Positions 25,854 to 34,592 of a DNA stretch of 64,000 bases are shown in pieces (position 1 is the first letter of the stretch; each line of letters opens with the position of its first letter). Where the stretch lies: contig CAZICV010000006.1 in NCBI GenBank assembly GCA_964537925.1, forward strand, positions 186,001-250,000, written 5' to 3'. This DNA comes from SLDF01 sp964537925. GTDB lineage: Bacteria; Bacteroidota; Bacteroidia; Chitinophagales; Saprospiraceae. A program made the translations under genes and the position numbers. The notes under the pieces were generated by a model, which was not told the DNA's origin, did no database searches, and saw only the letters and a program-made list of their open reading frames with translations.

Positions 25854-26483
25854 ATGGAAGCCCCCATCAAGTATATCGCCATCGCCGGTAATATCGGTGC
25901 TGGAAAAACTTCGCTTTGTACGCTGCTCTCCAAGCATTTCAACTGGTCCGTACACTACGAGGATACCGACGGCAATCCATATCTCTTTGACTTCTACAAC
26001 GATATGCGCCGGTGGGCCTTCAACCTGCAGATCTACTTTCTCAACAGCAGGTTCAGGCAGATCATGCGTATCCTCAATGGTAGTGAAACGGTCGTACAGG
26101 ACCGTACGATATATGAAGACGCACATATATTTGCCCCCAACCTGCATGAGATGGGTCTCATCGAGCACCGGGACTTCCGCAACTACATGGACCTCTTCGA
26201 GAATATGTCCTCTATGATCCAGGCCCCTGATCTGCTGATCTACCTGCGCGCCAGCATCCCCACCCTGGTCAAGCACATACACGAGCGAGGCCGCGACTAT
26301 GAAGGCAATATGAGCCTCGACTACCTCAAGAAGCTGAACCAGCGGTACGAAGACTGGATCGGGGGCTATACGCACGGCAAGATGCTGGTCATCAATGTCG
26401 ATGAAGTAGACTTTCTCAAGAGCCAGGAAGACTTCGGCAAGATACTGGAGCGCGTCAATGCCGAGCTGCACGGATTATTCTGA
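25854..26483 (+). CDS. Deoxynucleoside kinase
   Basis: A 209-residue enzyme of the deoxynucleoside kinase family that phosphorylates deoxyadenosine, deoxyguanosine or deoxycytidine in salvage. The P-loop GNIGAGKTS is at residues 12-20, the substrate-binding DRTIYEDAHIF (DRS/ERS-type motif) near residue 83, and the LID arginines in HERGRDYEG near 142. It begins head-to-head with the ABC ATPase gene across 112 bases and is followed by the YggS-type gene at 30 bases, likely in one transcript. Confidence 0.92.
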   Translation: MEAPIKYIAIAGNIGAGKTSLCTLLSKHFNWSVHYEDTDGNPYLFDFYNDMRRWAFNLQIYFLNSRFRQIMRILNGSETVVQDRTIYEDAHIFAPNLHEMGLIEHRDFRNYMDLFENMSSMIQAPDLLIYLRASIPTLVKHIHERGRDYEGNMSLDYLKKLNQRYEDWIGGYTHGKMLVINVDEVDFLKSQEDFGKILERVNAELHGLF

Positions 26484-26513
26484 CAGGAAGAAACTATAGC
26501 CGCCCCCTACCCG

Positions 26514-27173
26514 ATGGAGCAAAACCAGCGCATATTCCAGCGTATCAGAGCTATCGTGCAACGCCACGGGGCCGGACTGGTCGTAGTAAGCAAGACCCGC
26601 AGCCCGGTGGAAATACAGCGGATCTATGATGCCGGGCAGAGAGCTTTCGGCGAGAATCGCGTACAGGAGCTGCTGGCCAAGAAAGATGCATTGCCCGGTG
26701 ATATCCAGTGGCACCTGATCGGGCACCTCCAGCGCAATAAGGTAAAACACATAGCTCCGTTCATCCATACCATCCACTCGGTGGATTCGGGGATACTACT
26801 GGCCGAGATACAGAAACAGGCGGCTATCCATGATCGCCGTATCCGCGTGATGCTGCAGGTGAAGGTAGCTGCCGAAGAAACCAAGTACGGCCTGGACACA
26901 GACGATTTCAAAAGGCTGGTCGCGGATACGGACTGGCATGCGCTGGACCATCTCTCGGTCTGCGGTGTAATGGGTATGGCCACCTATACCGATGACATGA
27001 CTCGTATAGTAGCTGATTTCAGGCAGATACGAGCGTTGTACGAATGGGCCGGGGCACAGGGCGTATTCGGCCCGGAGTTCTGCGAAGTGTCTATGGGAAT
27101 GTCGGGAGACTACGAGATAGCAATGGCAGAAGGCGCTACGATCGTGCGGGTCGGCTCCGCCATATTCGGCTGA
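26514..27173 (+). CDS. YggS family pyridoxal phosphate homeostasis protein
   Basis: A 219-residue one-domain TIM-barrel PLP protein (PLPBP/YggS). The PLP Lys is in LVVVSKTRS near residue 24; the family motifs RAFGENRVQELLAKK, WHLIGHLQRNKV and the C-terminal SMGMSGDYEIAMAEGATIVR phosphate-binding region are present. YggS proteins keep PLP and amino-acid pools balanced rather than catalysing a known reaction. The gene follows the deoxynucleoside kinase by 30 bases. Confidence 0.93.
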   Translation: MEQNQRIFQRIRAIVQRHGAGLVVVSKTRSPVEIQRIYDAGQRAFGENRVQELLAKKDALPGDIQWHLIGHLQRNKVKHIAPFIHTIHSVDSGILLAEIQKQAAIHDRRIRVMLQVKVAAEETKYGLDTDDFKRLVADTDWHALDHLSVCGVMGMATYTDDMTRIVADFRQIRALYEWAGAQGVFGPEFCEVSMGMSGDYEIAMAEGATIVRVGSAIFG

Positions 27174-27191
27174 TTCCACCCTCTTCTCTTC

Positions 27192-29477
27192 CTATTCCAT
27201 ACGGACAAATCTATGGGCCGAGAAGCCCGTACCAGCGCCATAGACATGCAGTATGTAAATACCCGCCGGCAGTGATCCGGTATCGAGTCTTGTCTTACCT
27301 GCAATCCAGTCGCCACTCACCGAACGCAGCAAACTCCCTGTCGCGTCATAAATCCGCATCGTTACCGCGCCCGTGACCGGTTGCAGCGCTTCTATCACAA
27401 GTTCATGCCTTGCCGGATTGGGATACAGCCTTGTATATTGTACCACTGCATCTGTTCTCAGGGAAGATACGATGGAATCATCGGCACGGTAAGGCGTCTT
27501 GTACAGTTGAAGACCGCCCCGCATATTGCCCACTACCATCTCGAGAAATCCATCGCCGTCGAGGTCGGCAAAAGCAGGCTTGCAGGTCTCGCCGGGCGTC
27601 AGTTCCGATACGGCTGCCGAGAGGTCCTTGTCAAATGTATTTGCGAGTGCATCCCGATCCACTGTGTATGACATGAGGTTGCCCGCATAGCTGCCAAGAA
27701 TGATCTTCATAACACCCTGTTCGTAAACCACTGCCGGAGCAGATGAGCCATTGAAGTACTGGGGTACGCGCGCATCCATTCTCCCGAGAAACTCTATGTT
27801 GCCGGGGGCAGATGGCAGGGAGTCAAAAAGCGGTGATGAAGGCGTACCTATATTGCGGAAAAAATTGACGTTGCCGTTGCGCTCTCCTGCCAGTATGTCC
27901 GGCAGTCCGTCCCCGTCCAGGTCGAACACAAAGGGGACCGACTCCAGCCCGAAGCGGATCTCCTGCCAGGGATACTGTATCACGGGAAATTGCATTGGGC
28001 GGCCCGGACCTGCGGTATTCTGTGCGTAAAAGAAGCGGCCATTGAACTCCCCTACGATCAGGTCCAGGTCTCCATCATCGTCCATGTCTGCAAAGTGCGG
28101 CGAAAACTGGCTACCCAGTGCAGCGCCGCTACGGGACAAAAAGCCCAGGTAGTCACTGTCTGTCAGCTCAAACCGCGGTGCCTGAGCAGTCCCTGTATTG
28201 AGAAAAAGATACAGGCGCGCCCGCAGCTCTCCCCCTTCGACGAACTCCGTATAGGTACCCACTACCAGGTCTATGAGGCCGTCCCCGTTGACATCGGCAA
28301 AAGCAGGACTGGTCCCTGTGCCCAGATCAACCATATCTTTGGAAAAGAGATCTTTCTGTACCAGTTCCCAAACCGGGGCCTGCGGCAGACCTGTATTCCT
28401 GTACAGCCACACATTATTTTTATCCAGTGTAAATCTATTATTGGGGGCGACTATAATCTCCCTGATACCGTCCCGGTCGATATCCAGGTGATATGCAGCC
28501 GGAAATATGGGAATATCGACCGGATCGGGGCCGTGCGGAAAACCTACTTCCTGCTGACGCATCCAGGCCTGCTGAGGAGTACCGCCGTTGCGCAGAAGCG
28601 TCAACTGCGAAAAAGATATATCCCCGATCAGCAGGTCCACCAGGCCATTTTCATCTATATCCAAAGCCGACACGGTACTGCCGACATGCCTGAGCGACCT
28701 GTCTGTACCCTGCCCGTCCGAAAATCCGTCCGGGCATTTGCCGGGGTCGTCGGAAAGTGTCAGTTCCGGGCTTGTTCCGGATTCGTAGAATTTTCCCCAG
28801 CACCTGTCGACCAGGTACAACAGTAAAGAGTCCTTGCCGAACCCCTTTTGAACTGATCGGTTTTCATAATAATCCATAGTGGACCCTCCCTGGTCAAAAG
28901 TCAGCAGATCCAGGTCCCCGTCTCCGTCCACATCATAGAAGGCCGGTATATCTGACACATAGACGAGCAGATTGCTGACTTTCTTGTCTGTGACAGGACT
29001 ATAGTAAGATAACACATTTCTTGCTACTTCCGGCTGGTCCGGCCAGCTCAACAAAGTGAATGTGAGGCCGTTACCTGTCCGCTCACCCCTGAATACCCGT
29101 ATACCGTTCAGGCGATCACTCGAAAACAGGTCAGGCACACCGTCCCCATTGTAGTCCACCATAAGTGTCCAGTTGATCATGGCGGGCCAGTCTTTGGTGA
29201 TATCTGGAGCATGTCTGTACGGGAAAGGCCCCGTCTCCCCTGTATTCAGGTAGACCATCGAAACATTGCCCTGTCGGTCGAAAATGTATATATCCGTAAG
29301 ACCATCGCCATTCACATCTCCTTCTGAGATCTGTGGAGCATTGAGCCCCCCGACCCAGGCATCTGACAGCAGGTCGCCGCCGATCCGGACAGGAACATTA
29401 TACGGTCGTATGTCCTGGCCAAAGAGTGGAAAAACCGCCCAGAGCAGGCTCAATACCAATGATATATAGCGACACAT
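27192..29477 (-). CDS. FG-GAP/VCBS repeat protein with T9SS sorting domain
   Basis: A 761-residue exported protein. The start at 29477 gives a signal peptide (MCRYISLVLSLLWAVFPLFG). At least six FG-GAP-type calcium-binding loops occur (for example DVNGDGLTDIYIFD, DIDENGLVDLLIGD, DVNGDGLIDLVVGT, DLDGDGLPDILAGE, DLDGDGFLEMVVGN), which build a beta-propeller. The last 75 residues are a type A T9SS C-terminal sorting domain (RLYPNPARHELVIEAL, MRIYDATG, LPAGIYILHVYG). It should be secreted across the outer membrane and attached to the surface or released. A -7 box lies at 29514-29521. Confidence 0.92.
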   Translation of the reverse strand: MCRYISLVLSLLWAVFPLFGQDIRPYNVPVRIGGDLLSDAWVGGLNAPQISEGDVNGDGLTDIYIFDRQGNVSMVYLNTGETGPFPYRHAPDITKDWPAMINWTLMVDYNGDGVPDLFSSDRLNGIRVFRGERTGNGLTFTLLSWPDQPEVARNVLSYYSPVTDKKVSNLLVYVSDIPAFYDVDGDGDLDLLTFDQGGSTMDYYENRSVQKGFGKDSLLLYLVDRCWGKFYESGTSPELTLSDDPGKCPDGFSDGQGTDRSLRHVGSTVSALDIDENGLVDLLIGDISFSQLTLLRNGGTPQQAWMRQQEVGFPHGPDPVDIPIFPAAYHLDIDRDGIREIIVAPNNRFTLDKNNVWLYRNTGLPQAPVWELVQKDLFSKDMVDLGTGTSPAFADVNGDGLIDLVVGTYTEFVEGGELRARLYLFLNTGTAQAPRFELTDSDYLGFLSRSGAALGSQFSPHFADMDDDGDLDLIVGEFNGRFFYAQNTAGPGRPMQFPVIQYPWQEIRFGLESVPFVFDLDGDGLPDILAGERNGNVNFFRNIGTPSSPLFDSLPSAPGNIEFLGRMDARVPQYFNGSSAPAVVYEQGVMKIILGSYAGNLMSYTVDRDALANTFDKDLSAAVSELTPGETCKPAFADLDGDGFLEMVVGNMRGGLQLYKTPYRADDSIVSSLRTDAVVQYTRLYPNPARHELVIEALQPVTGAVTMRIYDATGSLLRSVSGDWIAGKTRLDTGSLPAGIYILHVYGAGTGFSAHRFVRME

Positions 29478-29513
29478 GTTGTTCACCTTAGATTTTATTT
29501 GTGTAAAACTATT

Positions 29514-29521
29514 CAAAAATA
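29514..29521 (-). promoter_or_regulatory. -7 promoter box of the FG-GAP gene
   Basis: TATTTTTG on the minus strand, 36 bases before the ATG at 29477. Confidence 0.6.
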
Positions 29522-29574
29522 GCTGCGCGGAATTTATCCGTCGGCACAATTAACATAATGCCGCAGGGCCGTGT

Positions 29575-29582
29575 TATGTTTG
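29575..29582 (+). promoter_or_regulatory. -7 promoter box of the oxidase subunit III gene
   Basis: TATGTTTG on the plus strand, 39 bases before the ATG at 29622. Together with the box at 29514-29521 it makes a divergent promoter pair. Confidence 0.6.
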
Positions 29583-29621
29583 ATACGCTGTATAACCTAT
29601 GGCCAAATCCCTTGAAGTCTC

Positions 29622-30248
29622 ATGTCTGCCGATAAACAACCAACGAACGGTCCTGACGTACGCTTCGGTATGGGTATCCATACGCACCATATCGTACTGG
29701 CGTTGCTCCTGTTCGGGATCACGGCCCTGTTCCTGAGCTGCACGGTAGCTTACGTGTATACGCGCGTGGAGCACGGGGCGCCGTCACTTGGTCTGCCGCC
29801 TGTTTTCCTGTTCAACACCTTGTTGCTGATCGGGGGAAGCCTGGCGCTGAGAAGAGCTTCCCGGGCCTTCGACGAGGATCAGCCGTCGACCTACAAACAA
29901 GCACTGCTGCTCACGCTGGGATTGACCGTCTTGTTCCTGGCGGCACAGCTTTTCGGTTGGAAACAACTGATCGACCAGCAGATCGCCATCAATCGCGACA
30001 ACTCGGCCTCATACCTCTACCTGATCTCGGCACTGCACTTTGTCCACGTCATTGGCGGTCTTCCTTTCCTGGTCACCTTTTACCTGAAGGCGCACAAGCG
30101 CGTGGCCGAACCTGTGGGCGCACTGGTCTACTTCAGCGAACCCTCGCGCAAGCTAAGGCTACGCCTGATCACCTGGTACTGGCATTTCCTGGACATCGTG
30201 TGGATATACCTGGTGCTTTTCTTTTATATCAACTCCCTTATCGGCTGA
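29622..30248 (+). CDS. Heme-copper oxidase subunit III, stand-alone
   Basis: A 208-residue protein with five membrane helices and the subunit III signatures GIHTHHIVLALLLFG-type helix 1, ALHFVHVIGGLPFL near residue 140 and ITWYWHFLDIVWIYLVLFF near 180. Subunit III is not catalytic; it stabilises subunit I and proton uptake. No subunit I, II or IV gene is present on either side, unlike the usual cox operon, so it is either an extra copy or serves an oxidase encoded elsewhere. It is monocistronic from its own promoter. Confidence 0.88.
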   Translation: MSADKQPTNGPDVRFGMGIHTHHIVLALLLFGITALFLSCTVAYVYTRVEHGAPSLGLPPVFLFNTLLLIGGSLALRRASRAFDEDQPSTYKQALLLTLGLTVLFLAAQLFGWKQLIDQQIAINRDNSASYLYLISALHFVHVIGGLPFLVTFYLKAHKRVAEPVGALVYFSEPSRKLRLRLITWYWHFLDIVWIYLVLFFYINSLIG

Positions 30249-30321
30249 AAGCTGTCAAAACAGTCTTGCGGGATTATTTAAAATTAAACGCAGTCCCCGG
30301 GATTGTCCGCCCTGACTTTCA

Positions 30322-30329
30322 TATATTTG
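30322..30329 (+). promoter_or_regulatory. -7 promoter box of purL
   Basis: TATATTTG, 30 bases upstream of the purL ATG at 30360, with a TTG 16 bases further up. Confidence 0.7.
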
Positions 30330-30359
30330 CCTTTTATTCATATCAAGGCGCTCAGTTAG

Positions 30360-32597
30360 ATGCAAATGACAGAACCTGCCGTGACGGCAGAAGTGGCTAA
30401 AAGCCTGGGACTCACGGAAGAAGAATTTTCCAGGATAGGCGATATCCTCGGCCGCACACCCAATTTTACGGAGCTCAGTATCTTCAGTGTGATGTGGTCT
30501 GAGCACTGCTCTTACAAGAACTCAATCAAGTACCTGAAGACACTGCCCCGTGAAGGCGCATGTATTCTGGCCGGTGCAGGTGAAGAAAATGCCGGGCTGG
30601 TCGACATCGGGGATGGACTGGCCTGTGCCTTCAAGATCGAATCACATAACCACCCCTCGGCCATCGAGCCGTACCAGGGGGCTGCCACCGGTGTCGGCGG
30701 CATACACCGCGATATATTCACAATGGGCGCACGACCGATAGCGGCGCTCAACTCACTGAGATTCGGCGATATCACGCAGCCGCGGATGCAGGGACTGCTC
30801 AAAGGCGTCGTCAAAGGTATCGGCGACTATGGCAACTGCCTCGGTGTACCTACGGTAGCAGGAGAAGTGTACTTCAACGACTGCTACAACCAGAATATCC
30901 TGGTCAATGCTATGTCCGTAGGTATCGTCAAAGCCGGGGAGACCGTATCCGCGAGAGCTGACGGCCCAGGCAATCCCGTATTCATCGTAGGCTCCGCCAC
31001 CGGCAAGGATGGTATACACGGCGCCACATTTGCATCTGCAGACCTGACGGAAGACTCTGCCGAAGACCTGCCTGCAGTACAGGTTGGCGATCCCTTCCAG
31101 GAAAAACTGCTGCTCGAGGCCAGCCTGGAAGCTATCCGCACGGGCGCCCTGGTAGGTATGCAGGATATGGGGGCCGCAGGTATCACCTGCTCTACTTCAG
31201 AGATGAGCGCCAAGAGCGGCACCGGAATGCGCATCGATCTGAGCAAAGTGCCTACACGCCAGTCTAATATGAAACCTTTCGAGATCCTGCTGTCCGAAAG
31301 CCAGGAGCGGATGCTGATCGTCTGCAAAAAGGGCGAAGAAGCGGCTCTGATGGAAGTATTCGAAAAATGGGACCTGGAATGCGCCGAGATCGGTGAGATC
31401 ACGGATTCAGGCTGGCTTGAGTTTTACCACGAGGGCGAACTCGTGGCAAATGTACCCGCCGAACCCCTTGTACTGGGCGGCGGCGCTCCCGTATATGATC
31501 GCGAATACACAGAACCGGCATATATCAAAACCCTGCAGGCGCTGGACAAATCATCCGTCAACCAGCCCGCTGACTGGATCTCCGCAGCACGTACAGTATT
31601 CAGCTCTCCGAATATCGTCTCCAAGCGATGGATCACCGAGCAATACGACTCGATGGTACGAACGAACAATATGGGGACCAACAACCCGACAGATGCAACC
31701 ATCGTACGTATCAAAGGCACCGAAAAGGCCCTGGCCGTGACCGTAGACTGCAACTCTACCTATGTCCATGCCAATCCGTACAAGGGCGCTATGATCGCTG
31801 TGGCCGAGGCTGCGCGCAATATCGTCTGCAGCGGCGGCCAGCCCCTGGCCGTGACCAACAACCTCAACTTCGGAAACCCGTACAACCCGGAAGTATACTG
31901 GCAGTTTGTCTATGCAGTAAAGGGCATGGGAGACGCCTGCAGAGCATTCGACACCCCGGTGACCGGAGGCAATGTGAGTTTCTACAACCAATCCGTATTC
32001 AACGACAAGGTAGAACCCATCTACCCTACCCCTACGATCGGCATGATCGGTATCGTACCGGACAAGGCGCAGGTAGTAAGCATACCGTTCAAACAGGAAG
32101 GCGATCTCATACTCCTTATCGGCCAGCAGACCGACGACCTGGGCTCCTCGGAGTATATCCAACGCTACCACGGCATCACCCTGTCAGAAGCTCCTTATTT
32201 CGATCTGCATGGAGAGATAGCCCTTCATGAGGCTACGCGCAAGCTTATCACTGCAGGGCTGCTGAAAAGCGCTCACGACCTGTCCGAAGGCGGTCTGTTT
32301 GCCTGCCTGATGGAGAGTGCGCTCTCCGGCAACAAGGGTTTCGATATCCACGCCCACAAGAATATACGCAAAGACGCGTTCTTATTTGGTGAAGGTCAGG
32401 GCCGTATAGCGGTCACGATCGCTTCTTCGGACCTCAAGCCTGCTCTTGAGATATTGCAGAAGGCCCAGGTACCTGCAGCTACGATCGGTACTGTGACGTC
32501 AGCTGCACTGGCGGTCGATCACGAGGACTTCGGATCGCTGGCCGACTGGGCGGATATCTATTATACCACATTGGAAAATACACTTAAACAGTCATAA
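30360..32597 (+). CDS. purL: Phosphoribosylformylglycinamidine synthase subunit PurL
   Basis: The small form of PurL (745 residues) that needs PurQ as glutaminase and PurS; the large gram-negative form is about 1300 residues. It converts FGAR to FGAM, the step before PurM. Diagnostic motifs: SVMWSEHCSYKNS near residue 45 (catalytic His), ESHNHPSAIEPYQGAATGVG near 97, MQDMGAAGITCSTSEM near 265, and SAHDLSEGGLFACL near 640. purM is 24 kb away at 5739 on the opposite strand, so the pathway genes are dispersed. The TlpA-like gene follows after 4 bases. Confidence 0.97.
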   Translation: MQMTEPAVTAEVAKSLGLTEEEFSRIGDILGRTPNFTELSIFSVMWSEHCSYKNSIKYLKTLPREGACILAGAGEENAGLVDIGDGLACAFKIESHNHPSAIEPYQGAATGVGGIHRDIFTMGARPIAALNSLRFGDITQPRMQGLLKGVVKGIGDYGNCLGVPTVAGEVYFNDCYNQNILVNAMSVGIVKAGETVSARADGPGNPVFIVGSATGKDGIHGATFASADLTEDSAEDLPAVQVGDPFQEKLLLEASLEAIRTGALVGMQDMGAAGITCSTSEMSAKSGTGMRIDLSKVPTRQSNMKPFEILLSESQERMLIVCKKGEEAALMEVFEKWDLECAEIGEITDSGWLEFYHEGELVANVPAEPLVLGGGAPVYDREYTEPAYIKTLQALDKSSVNQPADWISAARTVFSSPNIVSKRWITEQYDSMVRTNNMGTNNPTDATIVRIKGTEKALAVTVDCNSTYVHANPYKGAMIAVAEAARNIVCSGGQPLAVTNNLNFGNPYNPEVYWQFVYAVKGMGDACRAFDTPVTGGNVSFYNQSVFNDKVEPIYPTPTIGMIGIVPDKAQVVSIPFKQEGDLILLIGQQTDDLGSSEYIQRYHGITLSEAPYFDLHGEIALHEATRKLITAGLLKSAHDLSEGGLFACLMESALSGNKGFDIHAHKNIRKDAFLFGEGQGRIAVTIASSDLKPALEILQKAQVPAATIGTVTSAALAVDHEDFGSLADWADIYYTTLENTLKQS

Positions 32598-32601
32598 CTC
32601 T

Positions 32602-33729
32602 ATGAAATCAACTTTTCGCTTCAGCACCCTGCTGGCAATGGCCCTGCTGGCTCTGTATTCGGCCTGTGGGTCCACCATGGCCCAAAAAGGAACTACGATC
32701 GAGGGCGAAATCACCAACGCCACCAGCATGCAGATCTTCCTGGACCGCATCAATGGTGATAACAGTACTACAGTAGCAGGTAAAGCCGATGCAGATGCAG
32801 CCGGCAAATTCCAGATATCGCTGGAGAACGGCGTGCAGGAGGGCATATACCGGCTTCGTATCGGCGCAAAGAACGTGATGTTGCTCTTCGACGGTACGGA
32901 GAAAAAAGTCTCCGTAAAAGGCGACCTCGCAACAGTAGACCGTTTTCAATACACGGTGGAGGGCTCTGCCGCCTGTGAAGAATACAGCGGCACACTCCGC
33001 AAAGTGGTCAACCAGGAAATCGACCTGGATGGTGTAAAGAAGATCGTGGAAAAAGCTTCCAACCCGATGGTCGCGATGCAGCTCGCCCTGCAGGGTATCG
33101 GCCCTGCTCCGGAGACTATGGGACTCATCAAAGCGGCTTATGAACGCATGGCCAAAGAAAGACCGACTTCAGAGTACAACCCGCTCTACGCAGGAGTCAT
33201 CACACAGTACGAGCAGCAAATGTCCATGATGCAGGCAAGCGAATCCATCAAAGTGGGTATGCCTGCTCCCGATATCTCTCTGCCCGGACCCGACGGCAAA
33301 AAGACCTACTCGCTTTCTTCGCTGAAAGGCAAAGTGATCCTGCTGGACTTCTGGGCTTCCTGGTGCGGTCCCTGCCGCAAAGCCAACCCGCATGTGGTCG
33401 CTACTTACAACAAGTACAAGGATAAGGGCTTCACAGTGTTCAGCGTATCGCTCGACGGGATCGACGAGGCTAACCGTGCCAGACTACAAGCTGATCCGGG
33501 CATGATGAATGAGCAACTGAACAGCCAGAAAAAGCGCTGGACGGATGCGATCGAGAAAGACAACCTGATCTGGGAATACCACGTGAGCGACCTGAAAAAG
33601 TGGGATTGCGCACCTGCCCAGGCTTATGGTGTACGCTCCATACCGCGTACTTTCCTGATCGACAGGCAGGGAAATATCGCAGTGATCAACCCGAGAGCCC
33701 TGGAAATGGAACTGGAGAAACTCCTTTGA
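32602..33729 (+). CDS. TlpA-like thioredoxin lipoprotein with DUF4369-type N-terminal domain
   Basis: A 375-residue exported protein with a lipoprotein signal (LYSAC at about residue 22). An N-terminal beta domain (about 30-130, DUF4369-type) precedes a helical linker and a thioredoxin domain from about residue 220. The active site is WCGPC at residues 254-258, and the cis-Pro is in YGVRSIPRTFLID. Such proteins reduce or exchange disulfides in the periplasm. It lies 4 bases behind purL, surprising for a redox lipoprotein, and ends at a hairpin terminator. Confidence 0.92.
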   Translation: MKSTFRFSTLLAMALLALYSACGSTMAQKGTTIEGEITNATSMQIFLDRINGDNSTTVAGKADADAAGKFQISLENGVQEGIYRLRIGAKNVMLLFDGTEKKVSVKGDLATVDRFQYTVEGSAACEEYSGTLRKVVNQEIDLDGVKKIVEKASNPMVAMQLALQGIGPAPETMGLIKAAYERMAKERPTSEYNPLYAGVITQYEQQMSMMQASESIKVGMPAPDISLPGPDGKKTYSLSSLKGKVILLDFWASWCGPCRKANPHVVATYNKYKDKGFTVFSVSLDGIDEANRARLQADPGMMNEQLNSQKKRWTDAIEKDNLIWEYHVSDLKKWDCAPAQAYGVRSIPRTFLIDRQGNIAVINPRALEMELEKLL

Positions 33730-33783
33730 AAAAAACATCACGGGCTGCATAAAGCAGAGTCAATCTCGTCGCAACCCTAAACC

Positions 33784-33817
33784 GATAAAGCGTCCTGTAT
33801 ATACAGGGCGCTTTATC
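33784..33817 (+). terminator. Bidirectional hairpin terminator between the TlpA-like and rRNA methyltransferase genes
   Basis: GATAAAGCG-T-CCTGT pairs with ACAGG-G-CGCTTTATC around a 4-base ATAT loop, followed by five Ts on the plus strand. It overlaps the last codons of the convergent methyltransferase gene. Confidence 0.8.
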
Positions 33818-34592
33818 TTTTTACGGGTATGGTTGCCGCCAGGATCGACGTGGCTATCGCCGCATTGAGAGACTCTGCCTTCGACCCGGCGCGGCGTGGG
33901 ATATGCACCCAATCACGAACCGACCCGGCCGTACCCGCCGATATGCCGTGAGATTCGCTGCCGATCACAAGGGCTCCGCCGGCAGGCCATTCGTAGTCCT
34001 GAACAGGCGTCCCTTCCATACCTGCCCCTACGACGCAGAGGTCCGTAGAGCTCAACCAGCCGGACCAGTCGCCCACCAGTACAGGTATCCTTCCGAGGCT
34101 GCCCATAGCTGCCTGTATCGTTTTGGCATTGTAGAGATCTACCGTATCACCGGAGCAGAGTACTGCCTGAAACCCAAACCAGTCAGCGGTCCGCAGGATC
34201 GTACCCAGGTTGCCGGGATCGCGGATACCATCCAGCACCAGGAACCACCGGTCCTCTCCTTCTGAAAGTATCCTTTCATGCTCCCAGGAAAAGCACCTGG
34301 CTACTGCGATTATACCCGGAGGAGCCTGGAGACTGCTGAGCCTGTCCAACTGCTCGGCGGTCGCCTCCATACAAAGGTATTGCCGACCCGGAAACGCCCC
34401 TGAAAAGCGCTCCAGCGCCTCCGTGTGGCCGATGACGGCCTCTACCGCGGAGGGATTGTCACGCACCAGGTCCATAACGATTTTTTCTCCCTCTACAAGG
34501 AATTTGTCATACTTTTGCCGCTGCTTCTTGAGTTTTAAAGCAGCATAAACTTTCAGCCGGTTTGCAGATAAAGAGGCATATTGTATCATCAT
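33813..34592 (-). CDS. TrmH/SpoU family RNA 2'-O-methyltransferase
   Basis: A 259-residue SPOUT methyltransferase. An N-terminal substrate-binding domain (residues 1-95, KLKKQRQKYDKFLVEGEKIV) is followed by the trefoil-knot domain. Motif 1 is LDGIRDPGNLGTILRTADWF near residue 112, motif 2 LVIGSESHGIS near 210, motif 3 IPRRAGSKAESLNAAIATSI near 233. It most resembles rRNA methyltransferases of the RlmB/AviRb group, but the target nucleotide is unknown. Its 5' end overlaps that of the divergent TamL-like gene by up to 31 bases. Confidence 0.9.
   Translation of the reverse strand: MMIQYASLSANRLKVYAALKLKKQRQKYDKFLVEGEKIVMDLVRDNPSAVEAVIGHTEALERFSGAFPGRQYLCMEATAEQLDRLSSLQAPPGIIAVARCFSWEHERILSEGEDRWFLVLDGIRDPGNLGTILRTADWFGFQAVLCSGDTVDLYNAKTIQAAMGSLGRIPVLVGDWSGWLSSTDLCVVGAGMEGTPVQDYEWPAGGALVIGSESHGISAGTAGSVRDWVHIPRRAGSKAESLNAAIATSILAATIPVKR
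34510..34517 (+). promoter_or_regulatory. -7 promoter box of the TamL-like gene inside the methyltransferase gene
   Basis: TACTTTTG on the plus strand, 44 bases before the ATG at 34562 and within the first 30 codons of the opposite-strand methyltransferase gene. Confidence 0.55.

Noticed and set aside
27192..29477. FG-GAP protein as an integrin-like adhesin of phage origin
   Set aside because: It has a T9SS sorting domain, a host promoter box and host-like neighbours, so it is a normal Bacteroidota secreted protein.
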